Source: Bog-113 sp965226755 (GTDB lineage Bacteria > Acidobacteriota > Terriglobia > Bryobacterales > Bryobacteraceae). Taken from it: a DNA stretch of 64,000 nucleotides. The notes beneath the pieces are model-generated. The model ran no database searches. It saw nothing but the letters and a program-made list of their open reading frames with translations, and was not told where the DNA came from. Where the stretch lies: the NCBI GenBank assembly GCA_965226755.1, contig CBDDDT010000001.1, positions 310,001 through 374,000 on the forward strand. The letters run 5' to 3'. Made by a program: the position numbers and the translations under genes. Positions 33,016-42,565 of this stretch are shown here, one piece after another. Position 1 is the first letter of the stretch; each line of letters starts with the position of its first letter.

Positions 33016-33444
33016 TTAACCCGATCTTGCCACAGAGGATGCGGCGGGCTTGCGGCGCGTCCGGCGCGCTAGCAACAGGCGGACGGTCCGCAATAGCTGA
33101 TCCTGTTCGTGATTGCTCTTGCACAAGACAGCGTCCGCGCCGCTGGACTCTTCCGTAATTCCCAGGCATCCGGCCCAGCCGGAAAGGAGAATGACCAGCG
33201 CCGCCCGGCCGCTCTTGCGAATGTGCGCAATCAGGTCGAGACCGCTCATCTTTTCCATTTTCAGGTCGGTGACGACGACATCGAAGGGCGCGCCAAGAAA
33301 CATGTTCAGCCCCTGCTCACCGCTCAACGCGCACTCCACCTGATAGCCGTGTTCCTGAAGGACGCTCTTACGCGCGGAGTTGCCATGGTGGTTATCGTCC
33401 ACCAAAAGAATGCGCGCGTGCGAGCGGGATCGGGCGGAGGTCAT
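33016..33444 (-). CDS. single-domain response regulator (CheY-like)
   Basis: There are 142 residues with an intact receiver: paired aspartates in LLVDDN (16 and 17), the phosphorylation site in VVVTDLKM (Asp60), and the conserved lysine in VLCKSNH. The C-terminus is a short basic tail with no output domain. I use the ATG at 33444; an open frame to 33486 gives another start, and neither has a strong ribosome site. No histidine kinase is nearby. The gene is directly followed by the GH3 gene, an unusual partner. Confidence 0.85.
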   Translation of the reverse strand: MTSARSRSHARILLVDDNHHGNSARKSVLQEHGYQVECALSGEQGLNMFLGAPFDVVVTDLKMEKMSGLDLIAHIRKSGRAALVILLSGWAGCLGITEESSGADAVLCKSNHEQDQLLRTVRLLLARRTRRKPAASSVARSG

Positions 33445-33556
33445 CGTGGACCGAGCGAGAGTAACAAAGCCGTGACAACGTGTCAACGGGATGCTATCGC
33501 TCTCAAATCCGGGAAGATGCAGTTCTTGACTTTGTAACCAAACTTTGCACGGACCA

Positions 33557-34726
33557 CTATTCGACCGTGTGCGGCGCGTTGTATCCGGCCTTGCAGATGA
33601 TCTGATACTTGATCGGCTTGCCTTTGTCGTCGGTGACTTTGAGCGGGTCTCCGCTCGAGCTCACTAATTCGACTTTGATCTTGCGGAATTTGCCGTCGCG
33701 CGCCACGTTGGTGGGCGCATATCCCAGGGAATACTGGTTGCGCAGGGATTGCTGAATGGATTGGAAAATGCTTCCGAATTCCCCGTAAAACCTGGGGAAG
33801 AAGCTCATCCCGCCGGTTTCCTTGGCGAACGTCTTCATTTGATTGTCGGCCTGAAGAAAAGTCATTTCCTGAAGAGGGCCCATGCTGCCTTCGGACATAA
33901 TGCGCATCGCCTGCATGAGCCCGATCGCGTAAATGGGCACCGCGTCTTCCTGAATGGTCTTCCGGGCTTTGTCGAAGGTGAGCTTGCTGAACGTATCGAC
34001 GCCCGAGGAAAGCAGGACAATGGCCTTGCGGCCTTCGATATCCTTCATCCTCTCCTGGGTGTCCACGAGCGCGTCGAACAGGTTCGACTCAGAAAATCCG
34101 GGTATGCGGAGACGGCTCAGCGCCTCCTGTGTTTTCATGCGGTTCTGGCTGAAGTCGCTGAGGATTTCCGGCCGCATATCGTAAGCAATGACCGCGACGT
34201 AATCATCCGGTTTGAGAGTCTGGACAAAACCGTACGCAGCGGTGAGGGTTTGGTACCACGCCTGGCCGCCGTACCACTGATATTTGTTGCTGAATTCGAT
34301 CAGCAGGCAAACGGTCATGGGAGCTTCCCCCATTCCGAAGCTCTTGATCTGCTGGGGAACATTGTCTTCGGAGACGCGGAAGTTGCCGCGCGGGATATTG
34401 GGAATGAAATGCCCGCGGTTATCGATCACCGAAACATCCAGAGTCACCAGGTTGGATTCCACCTTGAAACTGGCGGACTCCTCGGCGGCCGGAGGCTTAT
34501 TCTTCGGGCTTAGCTTCGACGGGATGGGAGCGTTGTCGTCGCTGCTGGGCTGGGAATTTGAGTCGGGCGTGGTGGAATCGGGGGTCGTTGAATCAGAGGC
34601 AGGCTTGCGCGGTCTTGAGACCGTGGGGCCGCCCTCGTGCATCGGGCCGTCCTGCGCCTCCACGACGAGCGTGGTCAGCAATCCGGCAGCCAGCGCGGCG
34701 ATAAGAAAAGCGGGATTACTACGCAT
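33557..34726 (-). CDS. VWFA-related Acidobacterial-type secreted protein
   Basis: There are 389 residues: a signal peptide (residues 1-24), a low-complexity Ser/Thr/Asp/Pro linker with a repeated TTPDS unit, then VTLDVSVIDNRGHFI and NFRVSEDNVPQ, the start of the VWFA-related domain widespread in Acidobacteriota. A von Willebrand A-type fold follows (VCLLIEFSNK, LLSSGVDTFS), although the first metal-binding DxSxS is not intact (EFSNK). The end of the domain is QYSLGYAPTN. Function is unknown; the family is a good lineage marker. Confidence 0.9.
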   Translation of the reverse strand: MRSNPAFLIAALAAGLLTTLVVEAQDGPMHEGGPTVSRPRKPASDSTTPDSTTPDSNSQPSSDDNAPIPSKLSPKNKPPAAEESASFKVESNLVTLDVSVIDNRGHFIPNIPRGNFRVSEDNVPQQIKSFGMGEAPMTVCLLIEFSNKYQWYGGQAWYQTLTAAYGFVQTLKPDDYVAVIAYDMRPEILSDFSQNRMKTQEALSRLRIPGFSESNLFDALVDTQERMKDIEGRKAIVLLSSGVDTFSKLTFDKARKTIQEDAVPIYAIGLMQAMRIMSEGSMGPLQEMTFLQADNQMKTFAKETGGMSFFPRFYGEFGSIFQSIQQSLRNQYSLGYAPTNVARDGKFRKIKVELVSSSGDPLKVTDDKGKPIKYQIICKAGYNAPHTVE

Positions 34727-34845
34727 GGGTTATGATTGATCCTCGCGCGAAAAAGATCTTCCGGTTAGATGATATCTCCTGAGACGGAGAAGCGCCGAGT
34801 TTGGGTTACAGCGGAGTGTGAAGGAGCAGCCTTCCGAACCGCGCG

Positions 34846-35592
34846 CTAGTGGACCCAGGGCTCGCGCTTGGAGTCCTGCTTGCGCATATAGACCTCAAAT
34901 TTGCGCTTGGCGCGCTCCAGCTTCCACTTGTCGTAGCGGCGCCGAAGAGAGACCGTATCCATTCCCGCTACGCCGGCGCGCAGGTAAATATAGCCGATCA
35001 GCAGGCCGCCCAAATGCGCGACGTTGCTGACTCCGCTGTTGCCTCCGCTGACGCTGAAAAAGAACGCCAGCGCGCCCATGATCATCACCAGGTATTTGGC
35101 TTTGATCGGGAAGACGATGAAGAAAACGGTGGTGTCCGGAAACATGAGGCCGAACGCCAGCAGCAGGCCGTAAATGGCGCCGCTGGCGCCGATGGTGGAA
35201 ACGGCGCCCTGCCCGAACAGAAGCGCGATGATGACGACGCAGACTCCGGCGCCGATCCCGCAAATAAAGTAATACTTGAGAAAGCGGCGGGTTCCCCACG
35301 CCTGTTCGATCTGCGCCCCGAACATCCATAGCGCCAGCATGTTGAACAGGATGTGCAACGGATCCCGCAGGCTGTGCAGGAACATGTAGGAAACGAGCTG
35401 CCAAATGTACCCGTTATGGACAACCAGCGTAGGGGTCAGCGCCAGCGGGAAAAACAGCGGACCGAGTCCCACGAGCGAGAAGATCCAGTTCAGGAGCCAC
35501 AGCCCCACATTGGCGATCAGCAGCCATCTCACTCCCAGAGGAAGAGAAGAGCCAAATCCGGAACCGTATCTGGACCGCGTGTTATAACGCAT
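34846..35592 (-). CDS. rhomboid family intramembrane serine protease
   Basis: There are 248 residues with six hydrophobic segments. The catalytic serine is in GASGAIYG and the histidine in NVAHLGGLLIGY; HILFNMLALWMFG matches the rhomboid loop/helix 2 region. It cleaves membrane proteins within the bilayer. A basic cytoplasmic C-terminal tail (RRRYDKWKLERAKRKF) follows the last helix. It is flanked by unrelated genes. Confidence 0.93.
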   Translation of the reverse strand: MRYNTRSRYGSGFGSSLPLGVRWLLIANVGLWLLNWIFSLVGLGPLFFPLALTPTLVVHNGYIWQLVSYMFLHSLRDPLHILFNMLALWMFGAQIEQAWGTRRFLKYYFICGIGAGVCVVIIALLFGQGAVSTIGASGAIYGLLLAFGLMFPDTTVFFIVFPIKAKYLVMIMGALAFFFSVSGGNSGVSNVAHLGGLLIGYIYLRAGVAGMDTVSLRRRYDKWKLERAKRKFEVYMRKQDSKREPWVH

Positions 35593-35627
35593 GGCGGCGA
35601 AAACCTATCGCCAGAATATCATCGTGT

Positions 35628-36002
35628 TTAATTGTCGCCCAGAGTTTCGATGGGCAAGGGCGAGCTATCCGCCATGGCCAAAGCCGCGCCCGGCACGGCA
35701 ATGTCTGGGGTAACGGAATCCGGGCGGGCTTGCTTGGCCCGTCCATAACGCGCTAGCCGAAACGCGATCACGCCGAAGGCGATCGTCATGGCCATCCATA
35801 CCTGCCAGTGCGACAGAATCCCGTCGGAAATCACGAAGGTGTCTGTCCACCCCAGGTCGGACGTCAGCCTCCAGAGCGCGAACATCAAGCAAGAGACCGC
35901 GACCATGGTCATCAGACCACCGAGGACGGAAACAAAAGGCGCAACTCTGACGAAGCCTTCACCGCCGTTTGCGCCTGACGGGAAGCGAAACCTTACAACC
36001 AT
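35628..36002 (-). CDS. small membrane protein of unknown function
   Basis: There are 124 residues with two hydrophobic stretches (residues about 20-45 and 68-84) and a polar C-terminal tail. The ATG at 36002 is the start, although no strong ribosome site is visible. No family recognised. It is divergent from the oxidoreductase gene at 36092; the 89 bases between should hold both promoters. Confidence 0.6.
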   Translation of the reverse strand: MVVRFRFPSGANGGEGFVRVAPFVSVLGGLMTMVAVSCLMFALWRLTSDLGWTDTFVISDGILSHWQVWMAMTIAFGVIAFRLARYGRAKQARPDSVTPDIAVPGAALAMADSSPLPIETLGDN

Positions 36003-36091
36003 GGAAACAGTTCTTCGGATGCCCCTGTGATCTCCAATCTACCAGCAATTGCGATAAAGTAGGACTCGGAAAATTCACCAATTCAAAACTG

Positions 36092-37237
36092 ATGCGAAAA
36101 ATTCGAACTGCTGTCTTTGGCACCGGCTTTATGGGCAAGGTGCACACGGAAGGAATACGGCGTCTGGGGAACGTCGAGATCGCGGGCATCGCCGGTTCGA
36201 CCGACGCGAAGGCCCGCGAGTTTGCCGCCCAAATCGGGGTGGAACGCTCGACCGGCGACTATCGGACGCTGCTGGCGGATCCGACCATTGAAGCCGTGCA
36301 CGTCTGCACCCCGAACGTGATGCACTTCCCCATGGCGAAGGCCGCGCTGGAAGCCGGCAAGCAGGTTCTTTGCGAGAAGCCGCTGGCCACTTCGGTCGCG
36401 GAGGCCGCCGAACTGGTGGCTTTAGCGAAAGAGAAGAACGCGGCGAACTGCACCTTTCACAATCTGCGCTATTACCCCCTGGTTCAGCACATTCGGCGTT
36501 TGCGCGAAGCCGGGGAACTGGGCGACATCTATGCCGTTCAGGGCACGTACTCGCAGGACTGGCTTCTTTACGACACCGATTGGAACTGGCGGATCGACCC
36601 TTCGGCAAACGGGAAGTCCCGCGCCTTCGCCGATATCGGAACGCACTGGTGCGACATGATCGAGCATCTGACCGGCCTAAGGATCACCGAGCTCTGCGCC
36701 GATCTCCAGACCTTCCACAAGACGCGTAAGAAACCCAAAGGATCGGTGGAGACATTCACGGGCAAGACCTTGCAGCCCAGTGATTACACGGAAGTGCCGA
36801 TTGATACGGAAGACTTCGCCGCCGTCTTGATCCGGATGGGCGAACGCACACGGGGCGCATTCACGGTCAGCCAGATCTCGGCAGGCCGCAAGAATCGGCT
36901 TTGCGTCGAGATTTACGGCACGAAGGGCTCCGTCGCATGGGATCAGGAGAAGCCCGACGAACTCTGGCTGGGCCAGCGTAACGAGCCCAATCGGATCCTC
37001 ATCAAAGATCCGTCGTTGCTGGCCGACGGCGCGAAATCCTACGCCGATTTGCCCGGGGGCCATAGCGAGGGGTACGACGATACCTTCAAACAGGTGTTCC
37101 GGCGTTTTTACGCCACGGTCGCCGACCGCAGCGCGCCGGTGGAATATCCGCAGTTTGTGGACGGATTGCGCCAGCTTCAGATTCTGGACACGGTTCTGGA
37201 GAGCTCAGCGAAGCACGCCTGGGTTTCGATTCCCTGA
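36092..37237 (+). CDS. Gfo/Idh/MocA family oxidoreductase
   Basis: There are 381 residues. The NAD(P)-binding motif is AVFGTGFMGKVH, followed by the family EKPLA motif (LCEKPLAT) and GTHWCDMIEHL in the C-terminal domain, which contributes substrate residues. It probably oxidises or reduces a sugar or sugar derivative, unspecified. The ATG at 36092 is chosen from the conserved N-terminus; the open frame extends to 35969 over the divergent gene. It appears monocistronic. Confidence 0.92.
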   Translation: MRKIRTAVFGTGFMGKVHTEGIRRLGNVEIAGIAGSTDAKAREFAAQIGVERSTGDYRTLLADPTIEAVHVCTPNVMHFPMAKAALEAGKQVLCEKPLATSVAEAAELVALAKEKNAANCTFHNLRYYPLVQHIRRLREAGELGDIYAVQGTYSQDWLLYDTDWNWRIDPSANGKSRAFADIGTHWCDMIEHLTGLRITELCADLQTFHKTRKKPKGSVETFTGKTLQPSDYTEVPIDTEDFAAVLIRMGERTRGAFTVSQISAGRKNRLCVEIYGTKGSVAWDQEKPDELWLGQRNEPNRILIKDPSLLADGAKSYADLPGGHSEGYDDTFKQVFRRFYATVADRSAPVEYPQFVDGLRQLQILDTVLESSAKHAWVSIP

Positions 37238-37274
37238 TCGGCGGAAGCGGATGAAATGGCGCGGCGCCTGAAAC

Positions 37275-38444
37275 TTAAAGCGTTTCGGCGCCTTCGCCCA
37301 GCGTGAGCGTCACCGTCTGCTGCTTGCCGCTCCGGATGATGGTTAGCTGGAGCTTGTCGCCGGCCCGTTTGCGCAACATGGCGTGCTCCAAAGCGTCACT
37401 CGACTCGACCGGCTCGCCATCAATCGCGGTGATGAGGTCTCCTCCGACGCCCAACTGGTAATTCCCTACCACCACAGACTGCCGCGGCCCGCGAATGCCG
37501 CCCTCTTCCGCCGCGGTGCCCGGCTCCACGGCTTGAACCAGAAGGCCGCCCGACGGAAGCTCCAATTCGCGCGCTAGATCGCCCCGGATGAAGACCACGG
37601 TCAACCCGTGTACGGGCCGCGCAATGCGCCCGTGCGTGTGATACTCGTCGAGCATGGCTTTCGCCTTGTTTATTGGCATCGCGAACCCAATCCCGATATT
37701 TCCGCCCTCGGCGCTCCCGCCGCGGCCCAGGATCGCGGTGTTGATTCCGATCACGTCTCCATGCGAATCGAGCAACGGGCCGCCGCTGTTGCCGGGATTG
37801 ATCGCGGCGTCAGTCTGAATCAGATCTTCCAGGCGCCCGCTGCCATCCTCGGAATCCGAACCGCCCAGGGACCGGCCCAGGGAACTCACGATTCCGGTGG
37901 TGAGCGTTCCCTCCAGCCCGAACGGGTTACCGATGGCCAGCACCTTCTGCCCCACCTGCAGACTGTCCGAACCGCCCAGATGCAGGAAGGGAAGCTGGCC
38001 CGGGGCTTTGATCTGGATGAGCGCGAGATCGCTGCGCGGATCCGTCCCCAGCACCCGCGCGCGGTACTGCTTGTGATTCGCCAGGGTGACGGTGACTTCG
38101 TGGCTGCCCCGAACCACATGATTGTTCGTCAGGATCTGGCCCTCCTGATTGATCAGGAATCCGGACCCGATGCCCTGCGCCGGATACAGCTGCATGAACC
38201 AATTGCGCTGATAGACGATGCTGGTGATGTTTACCGTCGCCGCGCGCGCCGCCTTATAGATGTCGATATTGTTCTGCTCGTCCGAGGAATAGCCGGAACC
38301 GTGGGCGGTGCTCGGCGAGGACCAGAGACGGCCCGTCTCGGCGATAGGCCGCAACAAAGGGCCGACGCGCAGATCTGTCCACGAAGTGATATATAAGAAG
38401 CCGCCGGATAGAAGCGCGGCTAAAGCCAGAGTTCTTCCCCTCAT
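37275..38444 (-). CDS. membrane-anchored HtrA/DegP-like serine protease
   Basis: S1C trypsin-like protease, 389 residues. An N-terminal hydrophobic segment (residues 5-20) anchors or exports it. The triad is visible: H109 in TNNHVV, D139 in RSDLAL and S220 in PGNSGGPL. A single PDZ domain follows (about 285-385). It handles misfolded envelope proteins. It lies nine bases downstream of coaE on the same strand, so it may be transcribed with folD-coaE. Confidence 0.94.
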   Translation of the reverse strand: MRGRTLALAALLSGGFLYITSWTDLRVGPLLRPIAETGRLWSSPSTAHGSGYSSDEQNNIDIYKAARAATVNITSIVYQRNWFMQLYPAQGIGSGFLINQEGQILTNNHVVRGSHEVTVTLANHKQYRARVLGTDPRSDLALIQIKAPGQLPFLHLGGSDSLQVGQKVLAIGNPFGLEGTLTTGIVSSLGRSLGGSDSEDGSGRLEDLIQTDAAINPGNSGGPLLDSHGDVIGINTAILGRGGSAEGGNIGIGFAMPINKAKAMLDEYHTHGRIARPVHGLTVVFIRGDLARELELPSGGLLVQAVEPGTAAEEGGIRGPRQSVVVGNYQLGVGGDLITAIDGEPVESSDALEHAMLRKRAGDKLQLTIIRSGKQQTVTLTLGEGAETL

Positions 38445-38453
38445 ACCGTCCCT

Positions 38454-39089
38454 CTATTTTGACAAGTCCGCGACGCCGATCTGAGCGGCCCGCTGCAGCA
38501 ACGAGAAATACAACTCCCGGGTTTGACGCAGCGTTTCCTCCTGGGTACCGGAACTATCGATCACAAAATCGGCGAAGCGGCGTTTTTCCGCGAGAGGCAT
38601 CTGGCGCTGCATGCGGCGGAGGACGTCCTCGCGAGTCGCTTTCGGATCCCGCGCCAGCGCGCGCTCGACCTGCCGCGCTTCGCCGCAAGCCACCAGCACC
38701 ATGGCGTCAAAGCGCTCGCGCAGGCCGGCTTCAATCAGGATGGCCGCTTCCACAACGGCGATGGCTGAAGGCTCCGACCGCGCGATCTCCGCGATCAGAG
38801 CGTCCTCGCGTCGCCGCACGGCGGGATGCACGATGCCGTTCAGCGTGGCCAGCTTCTCGGGATCGCTAAAGGCGATGGCGGCAAGGCGCGCGCGCACGAT
38901 CGCGCCATCGCTATCCAGGATTTCGGTTCCGAAGCTCGCGACCACTGGTTCAAACGCTTCGCCGCCCCGCGCCAGAACGGCATGGCCCAGCGCGTCGGCA
39001 TGAATCACATAGCAACCCAGAACCTCCAGTTCCCGCGCGACAAAGGACTTGCCGCACGCCAAGCCGCCCGTTAGCCCGACCTTCAACAT
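38454..39089 (-). CDS. coaE: dephospho-CoA kinase
   Basis: Final step of coenzyme A synthesis; 211 residues. The P-loop is GGLACGKS (residues 8-15), and the family's AIVRARLAAIAFSD and HPAVRRRE segments follow. I use the ATG at 39089, which overlaps the folD end by seven bases; an open frame to 39110 would overlap further. It is followed by htrA. Confidence 0.94.
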   Translation of the reverse strand: MLKVGLTGGLACGKSFVARELEVLGCYVIHADALGHAVLARGGEAFEPVVASFGTEILDSDGAIVRARLAAIAFSDPEKLATLNGIVHPAVRRREDALIAEIARSEPSAIAVVEAAILIEAGLRERFDAMVLVACGEARQVERALARDPKATREDVLRRMQRQMPLAEKRRFADFVIDSSGTQEETLRQTRELYFSLLQRAAQIGVADLSK

Positions 39090-40006
39090 AGACCGCGGCC
39101 ACGCTCGCAAGCTTCGATGGTGTTGACCATGAGCATCGCGATGGTGAGCGGACCCACGCCGCCGGGCACGGGCGTATAAGCCCCGGCGATCTCGGCCATC
39201 GCCAGGGGATCCACATCCCCCACCAACGTACTGCCTTTGGCGTCGAACTGCGCGAGACGCGCGGGTTCATGAGCAAACAGACGGTTCACGTCCCGCCGAT
39301 CGGTAAGCCGGTTCATTCCCACATCGATCACCGTGGCGCCGGGCTTGATATATTCGCGCGTGATCATGGCCGGGCGGCCGATCGCCGCGACCAGAATATC
39401 GGCTTCGCGGCACACTTCCGGCAAATGAATTGTGCGGGAATGCGCGATGGTGACGGTCGCATTTTCGGCCAGCATCAGCATCGCCATCGGCTTGCCCACG
39501 ATATCGCTGCGACCCACGATAACCACGCGCCGGCCTTCGATGGGGATGTGGTTGCGTTTTAGAAGCTGGATAATTCCCGCCGGCGTACAAGGGCGCGGCC
39601 CGGGGCGGCCGGTGGAAAGCGCACCGACATTGCAAGGGTGAAACCCGTCCACATCCTTGGCCGGCGAAACGGCCATCAGAACCCGCGCCGCGTCTACTTG
39701 GGGCGGCAGAGGAAGCTGCACCAGAATTCCATCGATCTCGGGCCGGGCGTTTAGCGAGCCGACGAGATCGAGCAACTCGTCCGTGGCGACGGAAGAATCG
39801 GGGCTCAACGTTTCACTGAAGATTCCCAACTCCCGCGCGGTCCGCGTCTTGGCCGCCACGTATACCTGCGATGCCGGATTGTCGCCGGCAAGAACCACGG
39901 AAAGTCCGGGCGGACGCCCGATGGCCCCGACGATCCGCGCAATCCGCGGGCGGCACTCACTCTTGATCTGTTCGCGGATACGCGCGCCGTCCAGAATCAT
40001 CGCCAT
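39083..40006 (-). CDS. folD: methylenetetrahydrofolate dehydrogenase / methenyl-THF cyclohydrolase
   Basis: Bifunctional one-carbon enzyme, 307 residues. The catalytic lysine motif is SQVYVAAKTRTARELG, followed by GILVQLPLPP, KDVDGFHPCNVG, the NADP site VVIVGRSDIVGKP and TPVPGGVGPLTIAML near the end. A second ATG lies at 40000. First gene of a folD-coaE-htrA run. Confidence 0.96.
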   Translation of the reverse strand: MAMILDGARIREQIKSECRPRIARIVGAIGRPPGLSVVLAGDNPASQVYVAAKTRTARELGIFSETLSPDSSVATDELLDLVGSLNARPEIDGILVQLPLPPQVDAARVLMAVSPAKDVDGFHPCNVGALSTGRPGPRPCTPAGIIQLLKRNHIPIEGRRVVIVGRSDIVGKPMAMLMLAENATVTIAHSRTIHLPEVCREADILVAAIGRPAMITREYIKPGATVIDVGMNRLTDRRDVNRLFAHEPARLAQFDAKGSTLVGDVDPLAMAEIAGAYTPVPGGVGPLTIAMLMVNTIEACERGRGLC

Positions 40007-40108
40007 TGGTTTAAGGTTACCCGCGTTACCCGAGCAGACGAGCGCGAATCAATTTTCACGAACCCTTTGCGGCGCTCCCGCGTATAAGCGATAGGTCTCC
40101 TGATTCAT

Positions 40109-41305
40109 ATGTCCAATCGTAAACGCCGACGCTTTCTCTGGTTCCTGCTGCTCCCGGTAGTGGGGCTGGGCGCGTTCTTCTCCATCAAAGCTCTGGGCCA
40201 CACGCCGGAAAAGATTGATCCCGAGAAGATCGCCAAAGTGCAACGGGTGGATCTGGCGCGCTCCGTCGTCGCCACCGGCAAGATCGAGCCCGTGCGCCAG
40301 ATCGAGATCAAATCCAAAGCGAGCGGCATCATCCAGAGCCTCCCGTTCAACTTCGGGGACATGGTCCACCAAGGTCAGGTTATTTGCGAACTGGACAAGA
40401 ACGATCTGCTGCCGCGCCTCAACGAATCCAAGGCCGCGCTGGCGGTGATGGAAGCGCAGCTGCAGACCGCCCGCGCCGACCTGGAGCGCTACAAGGTTGA
40501 CGCCGAAGGGCCGGATGTTCCGTTTCTCAAGAAGGACCTGGACCGCGCGCAGACGCTTCTGAACGAGCACCTGATCGCGCAGAACGCCCGGGATGAAGCC
40601 GACAAGAACTATCAGATGGCGCTGCAGAAGATGAATTCGGCCAAAGTGAATCTGGGAAGCGCGCGCGCCGCTATCGCCAAGGCTCAGGCGCAATATGATC
40701 AGCAAGCCGCCGTGGTGGCGCGTTCGGAAGAGGATCTCCGCAACGCCACGATCGTTTCTCCGCTGGATGGAGTGGTTTTGTCGCGGGACAGCGAAGTCGG
40801 GAGCGCGGTCAGCTCCATCCTGGTGGTCGGCTCCAGCGCGACCCTGATCATGACGCTCGGCGACCTCAACGAGGTTTATGTGAAAGGCAAGGTCGACGAG
40901 AGCGATATCGGCAAGGTCTATCTTGGCCAGCCGGCTCGCATCACCGTGGAAAGCTTCAAAGACCAGAAATTTGACGGAAGAGTCACCAAAATTTCTCCCA
41001 TGGGCGCCGAGAAAGATAACGTCACTACGTTCGAAGTGCGTGTATCCATCTCCAACGAATCTCACAAGCTGCGCGCGCTCATGACGGCCAATGCGGAGAT
41101 CATTCTCGAGGAACATAAGAAGGTTCTGACCATTCCCGAGGGCGCGGTGCTTTACGCCAAAGACAAATCGACCGAAGTAGAGGTTCCGGACGCGACGAAT
41201 GAGAAGGGGAAGCGGCGCGTTCACATCGCCACCGGAATCAGCAACGGGGCGCGCACGGAAGTTCTGAAAGGCCTGAACGACGGCCAGCAAGTCATCCTGC
41301 AATAA
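40109..41305 (+). CDS. efflux periplasmic adaptor (MacA/HlyD family)
   Basis: There are 398 residues. An N-terminal membrane segment (about 9-27) is followed by a barrel-sandwich domain (VVATGKIEPVRQIEIKSK), a long coiled-coil hairpin (about 110-210) and the second half of the lipoyl-like domain (TIVSPLDGVVL). It spans the periplasm between inner-membrane permeases and an outer-membrane channel. It directly precedes two MacB-type permease genes (zero and minus four bases). No outer-membrane TolC-like gene is nearby. Confidence 0.93.
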   Translation: MSNRKRRRFLWFLLLPVVGLGAFFSIKALGHTPEKIDPEKIAKVQRVDLARSVVATGKIEPVRQIEIKSKASGIIQSLPFNFGDMVHQGQVICELDKNDLLPRLNESKAALAVMEAQLQTARADLERYKVDAEGPDVPFLKKDLDRAQTLLNEHLIAQNARDEADKNYQMALQKMNSAKVNLGSARAAIAKAQAQYDQQAAVVARSEEDLRNATIVSPLDGVVLSRDSEVGSAVSSILVVGSSATLIMTLGDLNEVYVKGKVDESDIGKVYLGQPARITVESFKDQKFDGRVTKISPMGAEKDNVTTFEVRVSISNESHKLRALMTANAEIILEEHKKVLTIPEGAVLYAKDKSTEVEVPDATNEKGKRRVHIATGISNGARTEVLKGLNDGQQVILQ

Positions 41306-42565
41306 ATGACTTATCTCAAGGAGCTTTTCCGGCAGGTTTTCGGCAGCTTACTGCGCAATAAGCTGCGCAGCTTCCTGACCATGGCCGGCATCGCATGGGG
41401 CATTGCGTCCATCGTCATCATCGTGGCGATGGGCGACGGCTTCAAGGCCGGTCAGCGCAATAACATGAAAGGCCTGGGCGAAAACATCGTGATTCTGTTC
41501 GGCGGCCGGACGGAGAAGCAGGCAGGCGGCCAGCGCGCGGGAAAACGCGTCCGGCTTACTTACAGCGACGTCGAAGCGATCCGTTCGGAATGCTGGCAGG
41601 TTGAATACGTCGTGGGAGAAATCGAAAGCACCAACCGGGGAACCAGTTCGTTCAATAGCGGCGCTTTCGACACCGACGGCGTGGAGCCGGACTTTAACAA
41701 GCTGCGCGCGGTTCCCCTGGCGGAAGGACGCTGGCTCTCTCAGGCGGACAACACCGAAGCGCGGCGCGTGGCCATCATCGGTCAGAAAGTGAAGAAGCAG
41801 CTTTTCGCGGCCCGCACGGGAGTGATCGGCAGGTCGATCGCGATTAACTCCCTGCCGTTCGAGATTATCGGAATCCTATCCGACAAACACCAGGATTCCA
41901 GCTACGGAAGTCTGGACGAGAGCAAAATCTTCATCCCGTACCAGACCGCCGTCCGCGACATTCCGCCGAAGGAGGCATCTTACTTTGCCGGACTTCTTGA
42001 CGACATCATTTACAAGCCGAGGTCGCTGGAGCAGTTCGAGCCGGCCCGTAAGCAGGTCACGCAGCTACTGGCGCGCAACCACGCCTTCGATTCCACCGAC
42101 ACCGGCGCGCTCAGCGTCTGGGATACGGTCGAAAACGCCAAAGAGATCGATTCCATTTTCCAGTCAATGACGGTGTTCCTCGCCATCATCGGACTGGTTA
42201 CGCTCAGCCTCGGCGGGGTCGGAGTCATGAACATCATGCTGGTCACGGTGAGCGAGCGGACCCGGGAGATCGGTCTTCGCAAGGCTCTGGGGGCCACCCG
42301 CAATCGCATCCTCGTGGATTTCCTTGTCGAAGGCTGCCTGCTTGCCGTGGTCAGCGGCGTCGTCGGCTTCGGCATCGCGTTCGGACTGTCCTCATTGCTG
42401 AAACTTGTCCCCATGCCCGACGCGTTCCCCGGTCTGCCGGTGAGCGTGGAGACTTCCATCTGGACCTTCTGCGCGCTCGGAATCATAGCCGTGCTTTCCG
42501 CGCTGTTCCCGGCGTGGCGCGCGTCGTCGCTGACCCCCGTAGAAGCGCTCAGGTATGAGAGATGA
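41306..42565 (+). CDS. MacB-type ABC transporter permease (first of two), no ATPase domain
   Basis: There are 419 residues: one N-terminal transmembrane helix (about 20-44), a large periplasmic core domain (about 45-280) and three C-terminal helices of the FtsX type (LVTLSLGGVGVMNIMLVTVSERTREIG). Unlike MacB it has no N-terminal nucleotide-binding domain. It starts immediately after the adaptor stop and overlaps the second permease by four bases. Confidence 0.92.
   Translation: MTYLKELFRQVFGSLLRNKLRSFLTMAGIAWGIASIVIIVAMGDGFKAGQRNNMKGLGENIVILFGGRTEKQAGGQRAGKRVRLTYSDVEAIRSECWQVEYVVGEIESTNRGTSSFNSGAFDTDGVEPDFNKLRAVPLAEGRWLSQADNTEARRVAIIGQKVKKQLFAARTGVIGRSIAINSLPFEIIGILSDKHQDSSYGSLDESKIFIPYQTAVRDIPPKEASYFAGLLDDIIYKPRSLEQFEPARKQVTQLLARNHAFDSTDTGALSVWDTVENAKEIDSIFQSMTVFLAIIGLVTLSLGGVGVMNIMLVTVSERTREIGLRKALGATRNRILVDFLVEGCLLAVVSGVVGFGIAFGLSSLLKLVPMPDAFPGLPVSVETSIWTFCALGIIAVLSALFPAWRASSLTPVEALRYER

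Noticed and set aside
34727..34845. Possible structured RNA between the VWFA and rhomboid genes
   Set aside because: No stem-loop with tRNA-like or riboswitch-like features could be built by eye.
40049..41302. 417-codon open frame on the minus strand
   Set aside because: Antisense to the adaptor gene, no recognisable domain; shadow frame.
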